Origin: Pyrenula massariospora
Lineage: Eukaryota > Ascomycota > Eurotiomycetes > Pyrenulales > Pyrenulaceae
Assembly (NCBI GenBank): GCA_021030905.1
Contig: JAGFMI010000001.1
Coordinates: 806,001 to 870,000, forward strand
Length of the DNA stretch: 64,000 bases
Reading direction: 5' to 3'
The notes beneath the pieces were generated by a model. That model did not search any database and was not told the origin of the DNA. It saw nothing but the letters and a program-made list of their open reading frames with translations. Positions 34,297 through 46,420 of the stretch are shown in pieces. Positions within the stretch are counted from its first letter, which is position 1. Every line of letters starts with the position of its first letter. A program made the position numbers and the translations under genes.

Positions 34297-36002
34297 CTAT
34301 TTAGCGTCCCCAACACCGACAATTCCACTTATCTTTTCCCAATCTCCCTCGCAGGACGCCTTGACAAGCTCGCTGACTGTTACTTCCTCTGGCGCAAATT
34401 CTGGAAAGATGAGCGCTAAAGCATCTATCAGGTCCGAGACAAAGTCGCAGTCAAGGTCTCCATTGCGCCCCTTCTCGAACTGATATTCGGCATCTAGAAA
34501 AGCTGCCGGGCCAGGATCGCTTTGCACTCGCCACCACTCATTGAAGTATTGTACTCCTGCAAAGTGCCCGATCGCGCACCACAGTGGTCCTTCGACGTGG
34601 TGAGGATCAGGTGTTTTCGGATTACCCTTGTTGTTGTCCTGGCGGATACCGAGGACTTGATTTGCGATGGATGGAAGCTCAATCCCGCGCGGGTGTTCGC
34701 CGTATTCGAGGTTGTATGAGGCATTTTTGCAATTCTTGGGGTTGACTGAGGCTTTCATGGCGGTGAGAGCGGCGGAGTCGATCATGGCTTTCAGCAGCTT
34801 GGTGTCGTTGTACGAGCTCGCTGCCACCTTAACCTCGAGGTGGCCGCCCGTTTCCAGGTCTTCATTGTCATGACCATCAGTGTACTCGTAATCGCCGATG
34901 TTGACGACGTCATCCCCGCATTCGGTGACGGCGCCAGCCTTGGAAGGGGTCGGACAGATTTTGGCCAAGGCGCTGGAGATCGCGGTTGAGAGGCTTGACC
35001 CGGTGACCGTGGCAACGTGCACGGCAGAGCTGCCGACTTGAACTGTTACCTTCGGTTTCGATGGCGTGCAGCTTGCAAGACTTGTACAATCACTCAGGCT
35101 TGGAGAATCCTGAGTGCAGACTTGACAGTTGATGAGGTCCGTGGTTGGTGGTGGAAACGGAGATGAGCTCGTTGTTGATGGCGGCGGTTTGCTGCAAGAC
35201 GTGACGGCCGTATCACGAGAGAGCACCTGGTTTCCTGTGCAATCATAGTCCGCATTCCAACTATTTTCATTGGTCTCAATGTAGATCGCTAGAGTACCCC
35301 CACCCTGATCAGCTGCTGACCATATTACAACAACTTTGCCTCTGGGCCCATGTTCCGAAGTGCCGTCCCAGCCACTACCTGTGTAACGGTGGTCGGTAAT
35401 GTTTTCTTGGTGGACATTTGCCATTACACCGATCTCTGAAGCAATTGAGCTCAACCCTTTGGGATCTCCCTTCTCACTGCTGATGATCCAGGCGTGTGCG
35501 TTCTCTCCCTCATCTGAGAGCGGGTTGTAGTTGACAGCGTTTAGTCCCTTGTTCAGTGCCGGTATGATATTATTAGTTGCAGTATCTTCGTCCGACATAT
35601 TCAGGCATTGCTGTTCGTTGTTGGGATTTGTGAAATGACCGATGATAACATGCTGGCCATCAGCAAGAACGACTACAGTACAGCCATACATTATGTCCGT
35701 TGTCCAAGACGAATCCTTTGTCTTGTCAATGGCCCAACCAATGGTTTCACCGTACTTGGCTTTGCCATTGGCTTTTGACCAGCTATCAGCAAGGTCAATG
35801 TCAGGATGGAAATCCGGTGACCATGGTAGATCAGGTGCGCTGAGACGATCGTTAGCAATCGAGGTGTCGGCGCTCGTGAGAAGAGTGAAGCTTACTCAGG
35901 CTGGGGTGTTGGTGCAGGCATAGGGTTCGTAAACACCGGATTGATAAGGTAAAGGAGAACAGGTAGGAAGAAGAGCAATCCAAAGGTGGATCGCCCGGCC
36001 AT
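34297..36002 (-). CDS. Secreted protein of unknown function
   Basis: Exons 36002-35896 and 35839-34297 give 549 residues. A clear signal peptide (FGLLFFLPVLLYLINPVFT) is followed by a short Pro-rich spacer; the splice (GTAAGC...CTCAG) joins PQP to DAPDLPWSPDFHPD. The mature protein has an N-terminal region with YGETIGWAIDKTKD and GCTVVVLADGQHVIIGHF, a Ser/Thr/Pro linker near residues 250-270 (SKPPPSTTSSSPFPPPTTD), then a Cys-containing region (INCQVCTQDSPSLSDCTSLASC) and a C-terminal part with NASYNLEYGEHPRGIELPS and EGPLWCAIGHFAGVQYFNEWW. I do not recognise the family. The location beside a GH30 enzyme and two other secretory genes suggests an extracellular role. Confidence 0.75.
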
Positions 36003-36784
36003 GGTGATGAGTGAGTAGAAATTTTAGAGACTAGTCCCTTTAAAGCTTGGGATAGTAAGAAGTGCGAAGAATAAGACGAATAACGAGAGTATTGGGGGGG
36101 TGTTGTAAGACAGGGAATGAGGAACATGCAAATAGAAGGACTCAAAATAAGTACCTAAGACGGAAGGGAAAGCAGGATGGAACGACGCTGCGCACGCCTG
36201 GGTTAGCGTACCTCGAGACTATGTAGAGAGGTGGGGTCCTTCCTATTCTGAAATGTGTTGTGTTCCTCCTAGGCACTCGGCCTGGAGACGGATGTGTCTC
36301 GATCACATCCTCATCTCTTTCGGGTCATCTTCAAGCCCCTAGAGGGGAAAAGAGGGCCGATCCAATGTGTATTCCATGAAGCATCTGTGATAGATGGAGC
36401 CACTGAAACCAGGCGTGATCGTTCCTGCCGTTTCTGGCGGCGCATCACATTCCTGTTCGGTAACCGAAAAAGGAATCGAGTGATGCTCCTCTCACCTTGA
36501 TCTCAAAAAAGTGAAGTATCTAGCGGTTGAACCACTGTTAAGAAGCTGCCTTTCCCCCAAAAGGTAGTCAAGTGCATGATGCGAGCAACGGCAGCTCAGA
36601 AAAATAACCTCGGTAGCAAAATTTTCATTAAAGCTTCATGTGATGATGTTAGATGAGATTTGTAAAGAGAGCCTTGCTCCCGGTGGTGTCCTAGCCGAGC
36701 TGCTGTGCATGTCCCTAGCTAATTAGCTTTGCCATCTATGCTTCAACCACGCTGAAGAAGCCAAGTATCCACGCATACTAGAAG
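36003..36784. other. Intergenic
   Basis: Promoter side of the secreted unknown gene and 3' side of the GH30 gene. Nothing specific recognised. Confidence 0.55.
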
Positions 36785-38442
36785 TTAAAGACATTGTGCG
36801 TAATATGGGTTGAGTGTTGAGCAGGCGTATGGTGCTTGACACACTGTTGGTCCACTCCAGCCACTTCCGCCGCACTGTCCATATTGTGATGCGGCGGTAC
36901 CTCCACTGGAACTGGTCGCAGTCGGCGCTAGAGTCGTCGGTGGTGGACTTTGTGTTGATGATGAAGTGCGGAACGTCGAGCTGATGGTGCTTGGAGACGA
37001 GGCACTGCTAGCGCCACCACTAGTGAGTTTGACAGTGACAACAGAATGAGCAGGCACAGAGATTGTGGCCACGCCGCCAGACAGCGTGACGGGAGTCGTG
37101 GCTACCGTGTGAGAAGTATCGGTCAGATATGCTGACGCAGCCGAGGGCGTGAAGCCACTGAACGTGAGCTTGATGCTCTGTGCTGAAGATCCTGTGTTTG
37201 TGAGGACTACAGGGACACTTCCATCTGTGTTCTTGAAAGCGCCGATTGCGACGCCAGAGATGGTCCCTGACGTGGAAACACGATAAGCGCCTGGGCGGAC
37301 AAAGCGTGACCACATTGCGAAAGCCCAGAGACGGCCTGAAGGAATAGTGCTTGTTCCATCGCTGAGGACAAGGTATGAAGAAGCCTGCTGTTGGTTGACT
37401 TCAACGCCTTCCCAGTAAAGATAAGCGGAAAGATTTGCGTTGAGGATACCAGTTGCGATTTTGCTCGCCCAGGTAAGGCCTTCACAGGGCCCGCCATTGC
37501 TGTACCATGTAGTACACCATGCAGAGTTGAGGTCTGCCCCTTCGGTCTCCCAGACCTTGAGCTTGGTGGATAGGACAGAGTTGGGGTCGCTAGAGTACAT
37601 ATGAGAGGTGATTATCTTGAGGTACTTTTCCATGCCGGCGGAGACAAGATCAGCAGTCAAGGTCTTCTGTGCTGACCATCCTGTAGCATCGCAACATGTC
37701 ATTGCTACAGAACCAAGACTGTTGGATGCGAGTGAGTTGTAGAGGATGGGGATGAATGAGGCGGCTTGCTGACCATTTGATAACATGGAGGAGTAACCCG
37801 TTCTACGTATTCGAGTAAGCGTTAGGGAAGATTTGAGATAAATCTCACTTACGTGTAATCAGGTTCATTTAAGAATCCAAGGTGAGTGATCCCGATCCCT
37901 TCTTGTTGGTAGTACTTGACATACTGCACTAACATATTCGCGTATGCCTGTCTCCAGTCTCCAGACGAGCATGTCTCTCCCGTGACACCACAGAGATACC
38001 CTCCATTTCCCTGGTCATTGTTCGTCTTCATAAACCCCGGCGCGCTCCAGGCATCGGCATAGATCGTCTTCACCCCGTAACTTACAGCCTGCTTGCTGAA
38101 CCAGACCTGGCCCGAGTCATTGCTATCCCAGACATACTTTGGCGTTCCACTTGGAGATCCGGGACTCGTGGGCAGAATACTGTCGCCAGTACCTCCAGAG
38201 CCAATGCGATTACGAATAATAGTCAAGCCAGCTCCTGTTGTGGTGGAGAATAGATAGTCCAGACCTTGTTTCTGTGGGGCTGCAGATAGCGCCTGAAATT
38301 GAGATGCCCGCCCAAAAGCCTGAGAGACACCAAAGCCGTCCATCTGCTGCAGCGTTGAACCGACATTGATAGTGACTGTGGTCTGAGCAAGGCATCCTTT
38401 TATAGCGGTCAAAAGCGCCGCGACTGCGATAGGTGAAATCAT
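36785..38442 (-). CDS. Secreted GH30 glycoside hydrolase with C-terminal CBM1
   Basis: Plant cell-wall-type enzyme. Exons 38442-37853 and 37802-36785 give 535 residues, starting at the ATG that gives signal peptide [20 protein letters not shown] (an upstream in-frame TTG is ignored). GH30 features: [12 protein letters not shown] near the start of the barrel, acid/base Glu193 in [17 protein letters not shown], and a nucleophile Glu in VWETEGAD (Glu284 preferred over 282). A beta-sandwich side domain follows ([17 protein letters not shown]), then a Ser/Thr/Pro linker and a family 1 cellulose-binding module ([20 protein letters not shown], ending YYAQCL). Probable xylanase/glucuronoxylanase (subfamily 7-like) or endo-beta-1,6-galactanase; the two cannot be separated by eye. 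Confidence 0.88.
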
Positions 38443-39358
38443 GGTCAGCGTATGAATTGTCAAGTCTCAAACAGAGTAAAGAGGGTCGCCGCTGAACATA
38501 AGGCCAACAACCATGCGTAATGGAAAACGATCATGAGAGAAAGACGATTTCTAGTATGTACGAACAATTATATTCTGCCGTTGTGCTGCATTGTGACCCT
38601 TCTCAGAGCTTTTATCCGGAAGTCCACACAGAACATCCATGTCATAAGGGGAGAACTGTGAGAGCGAACCGAAGGCGAATTGATCCATGACCCTTGTATC
38701 TCGACCATTTCAGTCGACCCGACCTTCAATCGCCGAGGAGAGTATTGTCGTATGGATGGCGAGAGTAACACATTCCGACTCGCATATTTGTTTGGCCGCC
38801 AATGAGGCACGCATCAGTGGGTTCAGGAACCGTTGAGGGATGAGTGCTTCGGAGCTTTTTTGCACCAAACGCGGCCCGGCGGAGGGAGATGAGGCCGTCC
38901 AATCGGCGTGGAGGAGGTCGCAGAGAAGGATTCGACAAGCTTAAAAACGTTAAAGTTTCTTTTCATGCACTGTAAACGTCAATTCCCAATCAATTTCAAT
39001 GTCCGCGCTTCGATGATCGTCCCCTGTCCCTCTTATCAGCATCCGCGTCTGTCGATCATTTTCTCCTCCTTGCAGTTTCCACATCCGACCTAGTGTGGCT
39101 TTCGGCGACGTGGGGAATCCTCGCAGCTCAAGGTTTTCCAACGGCAACTTGCAGCCTCCAAAGCAATATGATTGCGTCAAGCGCACCTCGGCCCTGAATA
39201 CGATATCCAGGGCAGCTTGAAGCTCTTCTAGGCAGGTAGGGATTAAATTCTGTGCCCGAGCTACAAAATGGCGCTCTCGCCGCCGCTCAAGGTAGGTCAC
39301 GCTCGTTGCTCTCACACAGGCTCATTACGAGCACCACACGAGCTAGATTCTCGCAACA
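38443..39358. other. Divergent intergenic region, GH30 / carboxypeptidase
   Basis: About 0.9 kb that should carry both promoters. No coding signal or distinctive motif identified. Confidence 0.55.
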
Positions 39359-41140
39359 ATGCTCTTCCCTAGCTCATCCTTCCTTCTCGCCCTCTTTTTT
39401 TTCCAAGTCCACTCGCAATTCGTCAAACCTCCGACTGATCTCAAAAATACCACCGGCTACGCCAATGTACCGGTGAGATACAAGGAGGTTCCTGCTGGGA
39501 CATGCGAGCAAAATCCCGATGTCAAATCTTATTCCGGTTACGCCGACATTTCACCTGATCAGCACATCTTCTTCTGGTTTTTCGAAGCCCGTAAAGATCC
39601 GGAAAATGCCCCAATTACGGTATGGATCAATGGTGGACCGGGCAGCAGCAGTGAGATTGGATTGTTTCAAGAACTCGGACCCTGCGGTGTGAATTCTGCT
39701 GGAGACGTCTACAATAATCCATATGCATGGAATGAAGTGTCCAACATGATTTTCATCGACCAACCAACCACTGTAGGCTTTAGTTATAGCATCCCAGTGC
39801 CAGCCTACACAGAACGCGGTGACATTGTCGAGCTGCCTGATAACACCTGTCCTGCGAACGAAACAGATAGTTGCGGCACATACAGCATTCCCGATACAAG
39901 CTACACCGCAAACTCTACAGTCAATGCAGCAGAGCCTTTCTACCTCGCCTTGCAAGGTATCCTTGGTTCCGCACCCATCAAACCCTACTCATCCAACGGC
40001 TTCAACTTCGCGACCGAATCCTACGGCGGTCACTACGGCCCTGTCTTCGCATCCTACATCAACACTCAAAACCTCGCTATTGCGAGTAACTCCTCCGCTG
40101 TCCCCGCCGCGGCCCCCATCGACCTCCGCGCCCTCCTCATTGGCAACGGCTGGTTCGTCCCCCTTCTCCAATACCCCTCCTACTACAACTTCACTGTCAA
40201 CCCCGGCAACACCTACCTCAAGCCCTTCTACGCAAACACCTCCATCGAAGACCTGATGTACTCCGCCACCTACGACCCCGGAAACTGCACCGACCAACTC
40301 CAAACCTGCGCCACCACCGGCTCCGACGACGACTGCTCCAACGCCGACGACTTCTGCTACGAAAACGTCGAGTACCTCTACGACCTCTACACCGGCCGCG
40401 ACGAATACGACGTCCGCGAACTCGACCCCGACCCCTTCCCCTACAACTTCTACCCAGACTACCTCAACCTCCCCGCCACCCAGGCCGCGGTCGGCGCCTT
40501 CACCAACTTCTCCGACTTCTCCCCCACCGTCGGCGACGCCTTCGGCTCCACCGGCGACGACGCCCGCGACCCGGACACCGTCGCCGCCCTGTCGAGCCTG
40601 GTTGCCGCGGGGGTCAACGTCGTCCTCTACCACGGCGACGCAGACTACATCTGCAACTGGGTCGGCGGCGAGGCCGTCGCCCAGCTCGTCCAGGCCCCCG
40701 GCTTCGCCGAGGCCGGGTACACCGATATCCAGACCTCCGACGGCAGGGTCCACGGGCAGGTCAAACAGGCCGGGAATTTCGCATTCGTGCGGATATACCA
40801 AGCCGGCCACGAAGTCCCCTTTTATCAACCCGTCGTCAGCCTCGAGATGTTCGACCGCAGCATCAACGGGAAGGACATCGAGACCGGCGCGCTGGACTTG
40901 GGCAGCAACTACACGACTATCGGAACACCCAAGTCGACGTACTTTGAAGGTGCGGCGACGGTGCAGAACGACACGCTGCCTGCGAATGCGACGTATAATA
41001 TTGATACTGATGCGCCGGATCCGCCGGGGCAGAAGAGACTGCGGCTTGGCCGGAGGACGACCGCGGAGAAGAGAGTGGGGTCGACGGTGAGCAAGCGGTG
41101 GGGCGGGCGGAGAGGGTTGGGTCCGGAGAGGGGGAGGTGA
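39359..41140 (+). CDS. Secreted serine carboxypeptidase, S10 family
   Basis: Single exon, 593 residues, with signal peptide MLFPSSSFLLALFFFQVHS. Removes C-terminal residues from peptides at acidic pH, in the vacuole or outside the cell. Family motifs: WINGGPGSSS (oxyanion region, ~89-98), catalytic Ser221 in ATESYGGHYGP, the catalytic Asp in YHGDADYICNW (427 or 429) and His484 in YQAGHEVPFYQP. Many NxS/T sites and paired Cys fit a secreted glycoprotein. The C-terminal ~60 residues are basic (RLRLGRRTTAEKRVG) and unlike the mature enzyme; they may be a removable tail. The 3' end is convergent with the ceramidase gene. Confidence 0.93.
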   Translation: MLFPSSSFLLALFFFQVHSQFVKPPTDLKNTTGYANVPVRYKEVPAGTCEQNPDVKSYSGYADISPDQHIFFWFFEARKDPENAPITVWINGGPGSSSEIGLFQELGPCGVNSAGDVYNNPYAWNEVSNMIFIDQPTTVGFSYSIPVPAYTERGDIVELPDNTCPANETDSCGTYSIPDTSYTANSTVNAAEPFYLALQGILGSAPIKPYSSNGFNFATESYGGHYGPVFASYINTQNLAIASNSSAVPAAAPIDLRALLIGNGWFVPLLQYPSYYNFTVNPGNTYLKPFYANTSIEDLMYSATYDPGNCTDQLQTCATTGSDDDCSNADDFCYENVEYLYDLYTGRDEYDVRELDPDPFPYNFYPDYLNLPATQAAVGAFTNFSDFSPTVGDAFGSTGDDARDPDTVAALSSLVAAGVNVVLYHGDADYICNWVGGEAVAQLVQAPGFAEAGYTDIQTSDGRVHGQVKQAGNFAFVRIYQAGHEVPFYQPVVSLEMFDRSINGKDIETGALDLGSNYTTIGTPKSTYFEGAATVQNDTLPANATYNIDTDAPDPPGQKRLRLGRRTTAEKRVGSTVSKRWGGRRGLGPERGR

Positions 41141-41483
41141 TGGCTTAGCATCATAGATATGAACAGATAGGTGCCTCGCCTTTGGCACAAAATGAACAAA
41201 TCGCGCTCCTAGCCACGCGATCTAAAACGAGCAAATCCTACTTATCATTGCCCGCTGCGCTGTAATGATTCCGTGGGTTAGAATTAGAATGTTTTTTTAC
41301 CAGTTTGAAAGCCTAGTCTCGCACACGTGTATTATCCACAAGCCCATTACCATGTATTCACGTATTATATACGCGCCTCAGCGGCGTCGCCACATCTCTA
41401 GCGGCAGGCTGGTATATACATCAAGCGTGAAACCCCATGGTCTACACCAGTTCAACCACCACAGCCGTATCTACGTAGGAACC

Positions 41484-43872
41484 TCAACCACCCCCAACCG
41501 TAAACCCACCCGTAAACCCCTCAAACCCCCCCACACTCCCCGTAATCGCCTTCGCATCCCCATAGTAATGAATCCGATACGTCCCCGCCGCCACCCCACT
41601 CTGCACCACCCAGTAGATCGTCACCTCGCTCGTGCCCAGGATCGTGCTCGTCCGCGTCCACCGGTACACGAGATTCCAGTCGCTGTCGTCCAGCACCCGC
41701 GTCCACGCCTTCGTGGTCGGGTCCTGTTTGTCGATGGCCGCGAACGTCCCGCCGAGACGGAGGTTGTTACGGGGGTTGGCGCCGACAAAGGTTGCGCTGA
41801 TGTTGGAGCCGGGGCCGTAGGCTTGGGTGGTGGACGGGCCGGAGAGGACGTCGCCGAATTTCTTGAGGATTTGGGGGTTGTCGACGATGACGGGAGTAAT
41901 GAATGAGAGAGAGTTGTTGGTGTTGATGGGCGGGTTGGGTCCGGCTGGGAGGGTCGAAATATCGGCGGTTTCGGAGAGATAAGGCATGTAGGTCAAGGTT
42001 AGGTTGATATAAGCTTCCAGGGTGTGGGGGCCGTAGAGAGTACTTGCGCCTTCGTAGCGCTGGACGGAATACTCTTCTTCTGTAGCGATGTAGTGCGTAT
42101 ACGAGTTTGATGGTCCCCCTAAGACAACTGTTGGGGAGCTGATGCCGAGAATACTTGGAGCCGCTTGGGCGACAGCTTTGCGCCACCGCCGACCGGTCAT
42201 GGTTGTTGCTTCACCCGGAGAAATGATAAGTAGGAGGGGCCCTGCGCGGAGCATTTGGATATCGACGATGTTTGGGCCCCATTGATACGGGACAGTTGTG
42301 GCGCCTATGTCGAGAAGGATAGGTTTTGGGGATTGGCATTTCCGTTGTTCTGGGGTTGGATCGTGGAGGGCATCACGAGCGATTACCCATAGAGGGTTTT
42401 TGAGGGCTGGGGAGGAGGTATCATTTGTATTTATAGCTTGCGTGAAGTCAAACGCGCCTGGACCGTCAGAGGTACCGCCCGCAAAACTGTACCCTAAGGC
42501 AGCGGAGCATGTCTGGACCGTAGCGTTGGTGAGAGGCGAGACAAAAGTGTAGCCGGTCATATCGACGAAGGTGTGGAAAGAAGAGACGGTTGACGAGTTT
42601 AGATAGGTTAGCTCGCTGTTGAAGATTGTCTGAGCAGCCAAAAACTGGCGGGAGCCAATCTCATAACCTGATGCAGTCCCCTGATCATTGTCCTGGTAAA
42701 GCGGGCCGCGACCGTGGCATCCTTGAGTCTTGCCGTTGCAAGTGCTGTCATTAAATCGACAAGGTGTTCCGTCCTCACAGAATGCACCAAGGATGTTAGG
42801 TGTAGTGTCTCCAACATTTGCTTGTGAGAAGCCAGCAACGAACGAATCACTACCAGCAGAATCTTCATACAATGTTGCAGCTACGCCTTTGTTGTCGCCG
42901 GTCACCAAAGTATTGTTTTGGTATAAGGAAGTACCGTGGACGGGGAACCAGTTCAAGAGTCCCAACGCCTTGCCACTTGTGTCCTCGAACTTAAGTAGTG
43001 TCATAAACTTGTCTGTATCACCATCACTGTATTGTGCTCTCTCGCTTTCTGGGTTTGCAAGGTATGCATAGGGACTGCGGTTCGCGTTGGCGTTTGTGAT
43101 TGAACCAGTGCCAACGCTCAGGCGACCTGGTGTCAAGCTTGTGTGCGCCTTTTGGATCGCTGTGATCGAGCCTTGTACAAGGGCGTCAAAACTCTCGTGA
43201 TCAAAGCCAAGACTCGTGATCTGAGGTAAGAGGTAGTTGAACCATGCACCAGTGCTCGAATGTGCATGTGTGCCTGTTACAGCAACATTGTTCTTGTTGT
43301 AGACCGAGTATTCGCCGCCCAGAGCAGCAAGCCCTTTCAGTATGCCGTCTCTAACGGCCGTATCTCCAGACTGCGCATCGAGGATCAGGTATACAAATCG
43401 ATCTGATGGCGTGTCTGGGTTCGCAACAATAAAAGCTCTGGTGTAGACTCGTTGTCGGAGACCAGTTCCTACTTGACTGGTGTCGGCATATCCGGCGAAA
43501 TTGATTTCTACTACAGGTCTGAGCTTGTAATCAGTATATTTGATATCTTTGAGGTGGATCTGCGCATTACCCAGTGATATCCCCCTTGCCAACTCCCAGG
43601 AGAAAGTCGCCAGCAGCTGTAGCGTTTGCGGTTCCATTTGTAGCAGCTGTGCTTCGTAACACCGAGGGTACTACCGGGTATACGAAGTTGACGACGAGTT
43701 GAAACAGGACTGCCACAAGAAACAGAGCCGACGCCATGGTGGCCAAGAGTCTGAAGCGTGCCATGGCTGGGCGACGGCGGCCATCTTGTATGGCGGGAAT
43801 CTTGGATGGGAAAGGGGTAGTAAAGGGACGGACCGAGGCCTGCTCAATATCCTGTTTGTGTAATGCATGCAT
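41484..43872 (-). CDS. Neutral/alkaline ceramidase
   Basis: Hydrolyses ceramide to sphingosine and fatty acid. Exons 43872-43571 and 43518-41484 give 778 residues; an alternative start at 43764 would begin MARFRLLATMASALF. One N-terminal membrane segment (ASALFLVAVLFQLVVNFVYP) acts as signal anchor, so the enzyme is probably lumenal or extracellular. The splice joins GVGKGDITG to PVVEINFAGYADTSQ, the family opening. The zinc-site region is VTGTHAHSSTGAW, with NWFPVHGTS later. The nucleophile motif, usually NxGDxSPN, reads NVGDTTPNILGAFC, with Thr340 where Ser is expected. The C-terminal immunoglobulin-like part (TFVGANPRNNLRLGGTF to GTYRIHYYGDAK) is intact. Ceramidase identity is firm; activity depends on the Thr. 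Confidence 0.92.
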
Positions 43873-44248
43873 CCAAGGAGAAGAGTCACAAGGATGGGAA
43901 AGTCGCGAAAAGGAAGCTGGGGAGCAATGGATAGCGAGTCGTCACGCCCCACGGTCACATTGCACCAGGCGCCGTTGAAATCTTAAGGGACCATGCAAGC
44001 CATGATCCGCAGCCATCCATCCCCGGTTTTCACCAATGGCCCCGCCAAGACCCAGCTACCACAACCGGGCTAGTGTCGGCAATGCTTCCTTTCCGGGCGC
44101 AGTCGTCAGTCACATTGCAATTTCAAGGTCTTCTGCGAAATTGCGAGATATCAGGCACTGACCTTGTCGAGAAGATTAGATCCCCGGGCTGTAGCGACAG
44201 CTGCTGGGAGATCTCCTGCATAGCTCACGAGGAAACACTGACCGAGAA
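43873..44248. promoter_or_regulatory. Divergent promoter region, ceramidase / SPF27
   Basis: 376 bp between divergent start codons. Both promoters are expected here. No named motif identified. Confidence 0.45.
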
Positions 44249-44922
44249 ATGTCTCTGGTCGAGGCATCGCATGACTCGCTCCCCTGTAAGAGAATTCAAG
44301 ACTCCCACCACGACTCTGTCGTTGCTAAGACCATGCAGATATCGACGCCGAGCCTACCGACCAAGAGCGATCTAAAGCTGAGCGGCTTATCGCCTCCGAA
44401 CTATCTCCTGATCATCGCACTACCCTTCATTTTCTCATTCCTCCCTTGGCTGAGCCTAAATTCTCGCCTTTGATCGAGAGTGAACTCCAACGGAAAGCTG
44501 CGAGTGAACCGATTGAAGGTGGCGTTGATCTGAGCCGCTACGAGGCTCCTGATCAGCCATCTGGTGATGAGGAAGATGATTGGAAAACAATTTTGCAAAG
44601 AGCCTATTCTTTAAACTCCTATCTATCTGGCAGGCTCACAAACCTATCACTCCTGGAAGAATTTGGAAAGAACTCCTGGCTGATCGGGAATTGGCAGCTC
44701 GAAGAAACCTTACGAAGTCTGGAGAGAGACCTTGCACAGGTCAAAGAAGCTACTGAAAATGTGAATAAAGTCAGGAAGGCGGCACAATATGACTCTAAGG
44801 GAGAAATTGTAGCACTTGAGGAGGCGTGGCGAGGCGGCATAGGGAAGATAATTGAGGTTGAGCTCGCAACTCAGGGGTTGAAGAGAGAATTAAGAGAAAG
44901 AAGAAAGCAGGCTCTGCAATAA
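44249..44922 (+). CDS. SPF27: Pre-mRNA-splicing factor SPF27/Cwf7 (BCAS2 family)
   Basis: Core subunit of the Prp19 (NineTeen) complex that activates the spliceosome. Exons 44249-44285 and 44339-44922 give 206 residues. The 37-nt first exon encodes MSLVEASHDSLP and one base of a Tyr codon; the splice restores DSLPYIDAEPTDQERSKAE, the typical family N-terminus with its HDSLPY signature. The coiled-coil core follows: LNSYLSGRLTNLSLLEEFGK, NSWLIGNWQLEETLRSLE and RDLAQVKEATENVNKVRKAA, ending in a basic helix (LKRELRERRKQALQ). The intron is 53 nt with a TGCTAA branch-like site. Length matches the family. Confidence 0.95.
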
Positions 44923-46420
44923 ATCGCTAGCCAGAACGGACGACCCCGAGACCTTCAAACTGTGAGCGATCCATCACCTTACACCGATAGGACATTGAAG
45001 CCAAGAAGCAATTACTTCTATGGCAAATCATTCGCCTGCCTTCGCGCCCGAAAATCAGTCGAGTTCTAGACGTTTCTAATGTCAGAGAGTGGAAAGCGAT
45101 CCTCAAAAATAGCTGTTGGCCAATCATCGACTACGCACGGCTTACCCAATGACCACCAACTTTCAGGGCAAGTATTCGCGAGTCTCGCTGCTACTCAGTT
45201 GGCAAATCACACCAAATTCTCGCAATTGCTAAACAAGTCGTCTTCCGAGTGCGAGAATGACTCGACACGGGCTGCGCGGGACGGACTCAAAGAACCGAAG
45301 TCAGGCAGACGGGAGAGCAGTGTTATAGCCCCTTAACCTTGACCGGACGCCGTTTGGCCTCCCTCTTTTTCTTACTGGTCACGGTTGGTTCGGTACAAAT
45401 GTGCCATTGCCCACCGAGATACCCTCCGGCCCTCCCTCGTCTATTTTTGGCCTAGTTATTTCCCCGCATTGAGCCCGCCCGTGCCGAGAGCCCCCACCTC
45501 CACCCTCCATGCCGGCCATACTCCACCACAACGTCCTATCATGCCAACGTCTCAGGCATAGCCCGTCTACTTCGGGAGTTCTTCGTTCCAGCTTCTGGGT
45601 GGACCTTGAGTACCTTCCCCGCGTTCTGCTGCATTCAAACACGTCAAACTAGCTCGGGATCTACCGCTATAGTATCCTGAGTTCAGCCTGTGGTAAGCTA
45701 GCGAGTTACGCACGGCTGTGGCTTCTATCGATGCTCCTAGTCCGCAGATCCGTTGAAGGATTTCATATGAGCAAAGTCAATTCACTTGAGATCGAGATCG
45801 CCTGGTCTCTTGATGTGGTTGGGCATCTCTAGCCTTACTATTCTTTTTTCCGGGAAAAACGTGGCAATGTTGCAGGGCCAAGGTACTAAAAAGCTCTATC
45901 TAGGCATACACAAGGCTTTTGAAACCGGGGAACTCGTGCGATCCTGGAAGGAAGAAGCATTTAACCCATTCATCCCTAGTATTTCTCATCCTTGCCATGC
46001 AAAGCTGACGGCACTGCCCTGAAACTCGTTGTCGGACTTCCCCCCTCTTCTTTGTCCTGGTTCAATTGGCTACCTGAAGCTCTGCCGCGGGGTCTGGAAT
46101 CCCAACTCCACCCCCTTCCCATACACCTTGTTGTTTTGAAGCGGGGTTGCCTGCGTATGCAACGCCACGAGGTCGCAGCAATCTTTCGTATCTCCATATC
46201 TGTTCCCTGGGACTACCAGCTCTGTGGGCCCTGAATACCCGAAGTTCTCCTCAACCCCGAAGCAAAAGTGCGGGGCATAAGTGTACTTCATAACTGATGT
46301 CCCCCGCTGTCTGTTTGTAAATGTAGTAATTCTTTGGTACTCTTTAGATGCTGTACCCGGATTTCACAATCTAGACGCCAATCAAAACAGCAATCAAGGA
46401 CTCTGTAAACCTTGTTCATC
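44923..46420. other. Intergenic, about 1.5 kb upstream of alcohol oxidase
   Basis: No supported gene. The region is presumably the 5' control region of the alcohol oxidase gene, whose relatives are strongly carbon-regulated. No specific site was identified. Confidence 0.55.

Noticed and set aside
39989-41188. 399-residue ORF antisense to the carboxypeptidase
   Set aside because: It is Gly/Val/Glu-rich antisense of a GC-biased coding exon; the plus-strand protein has all S10 motifs.
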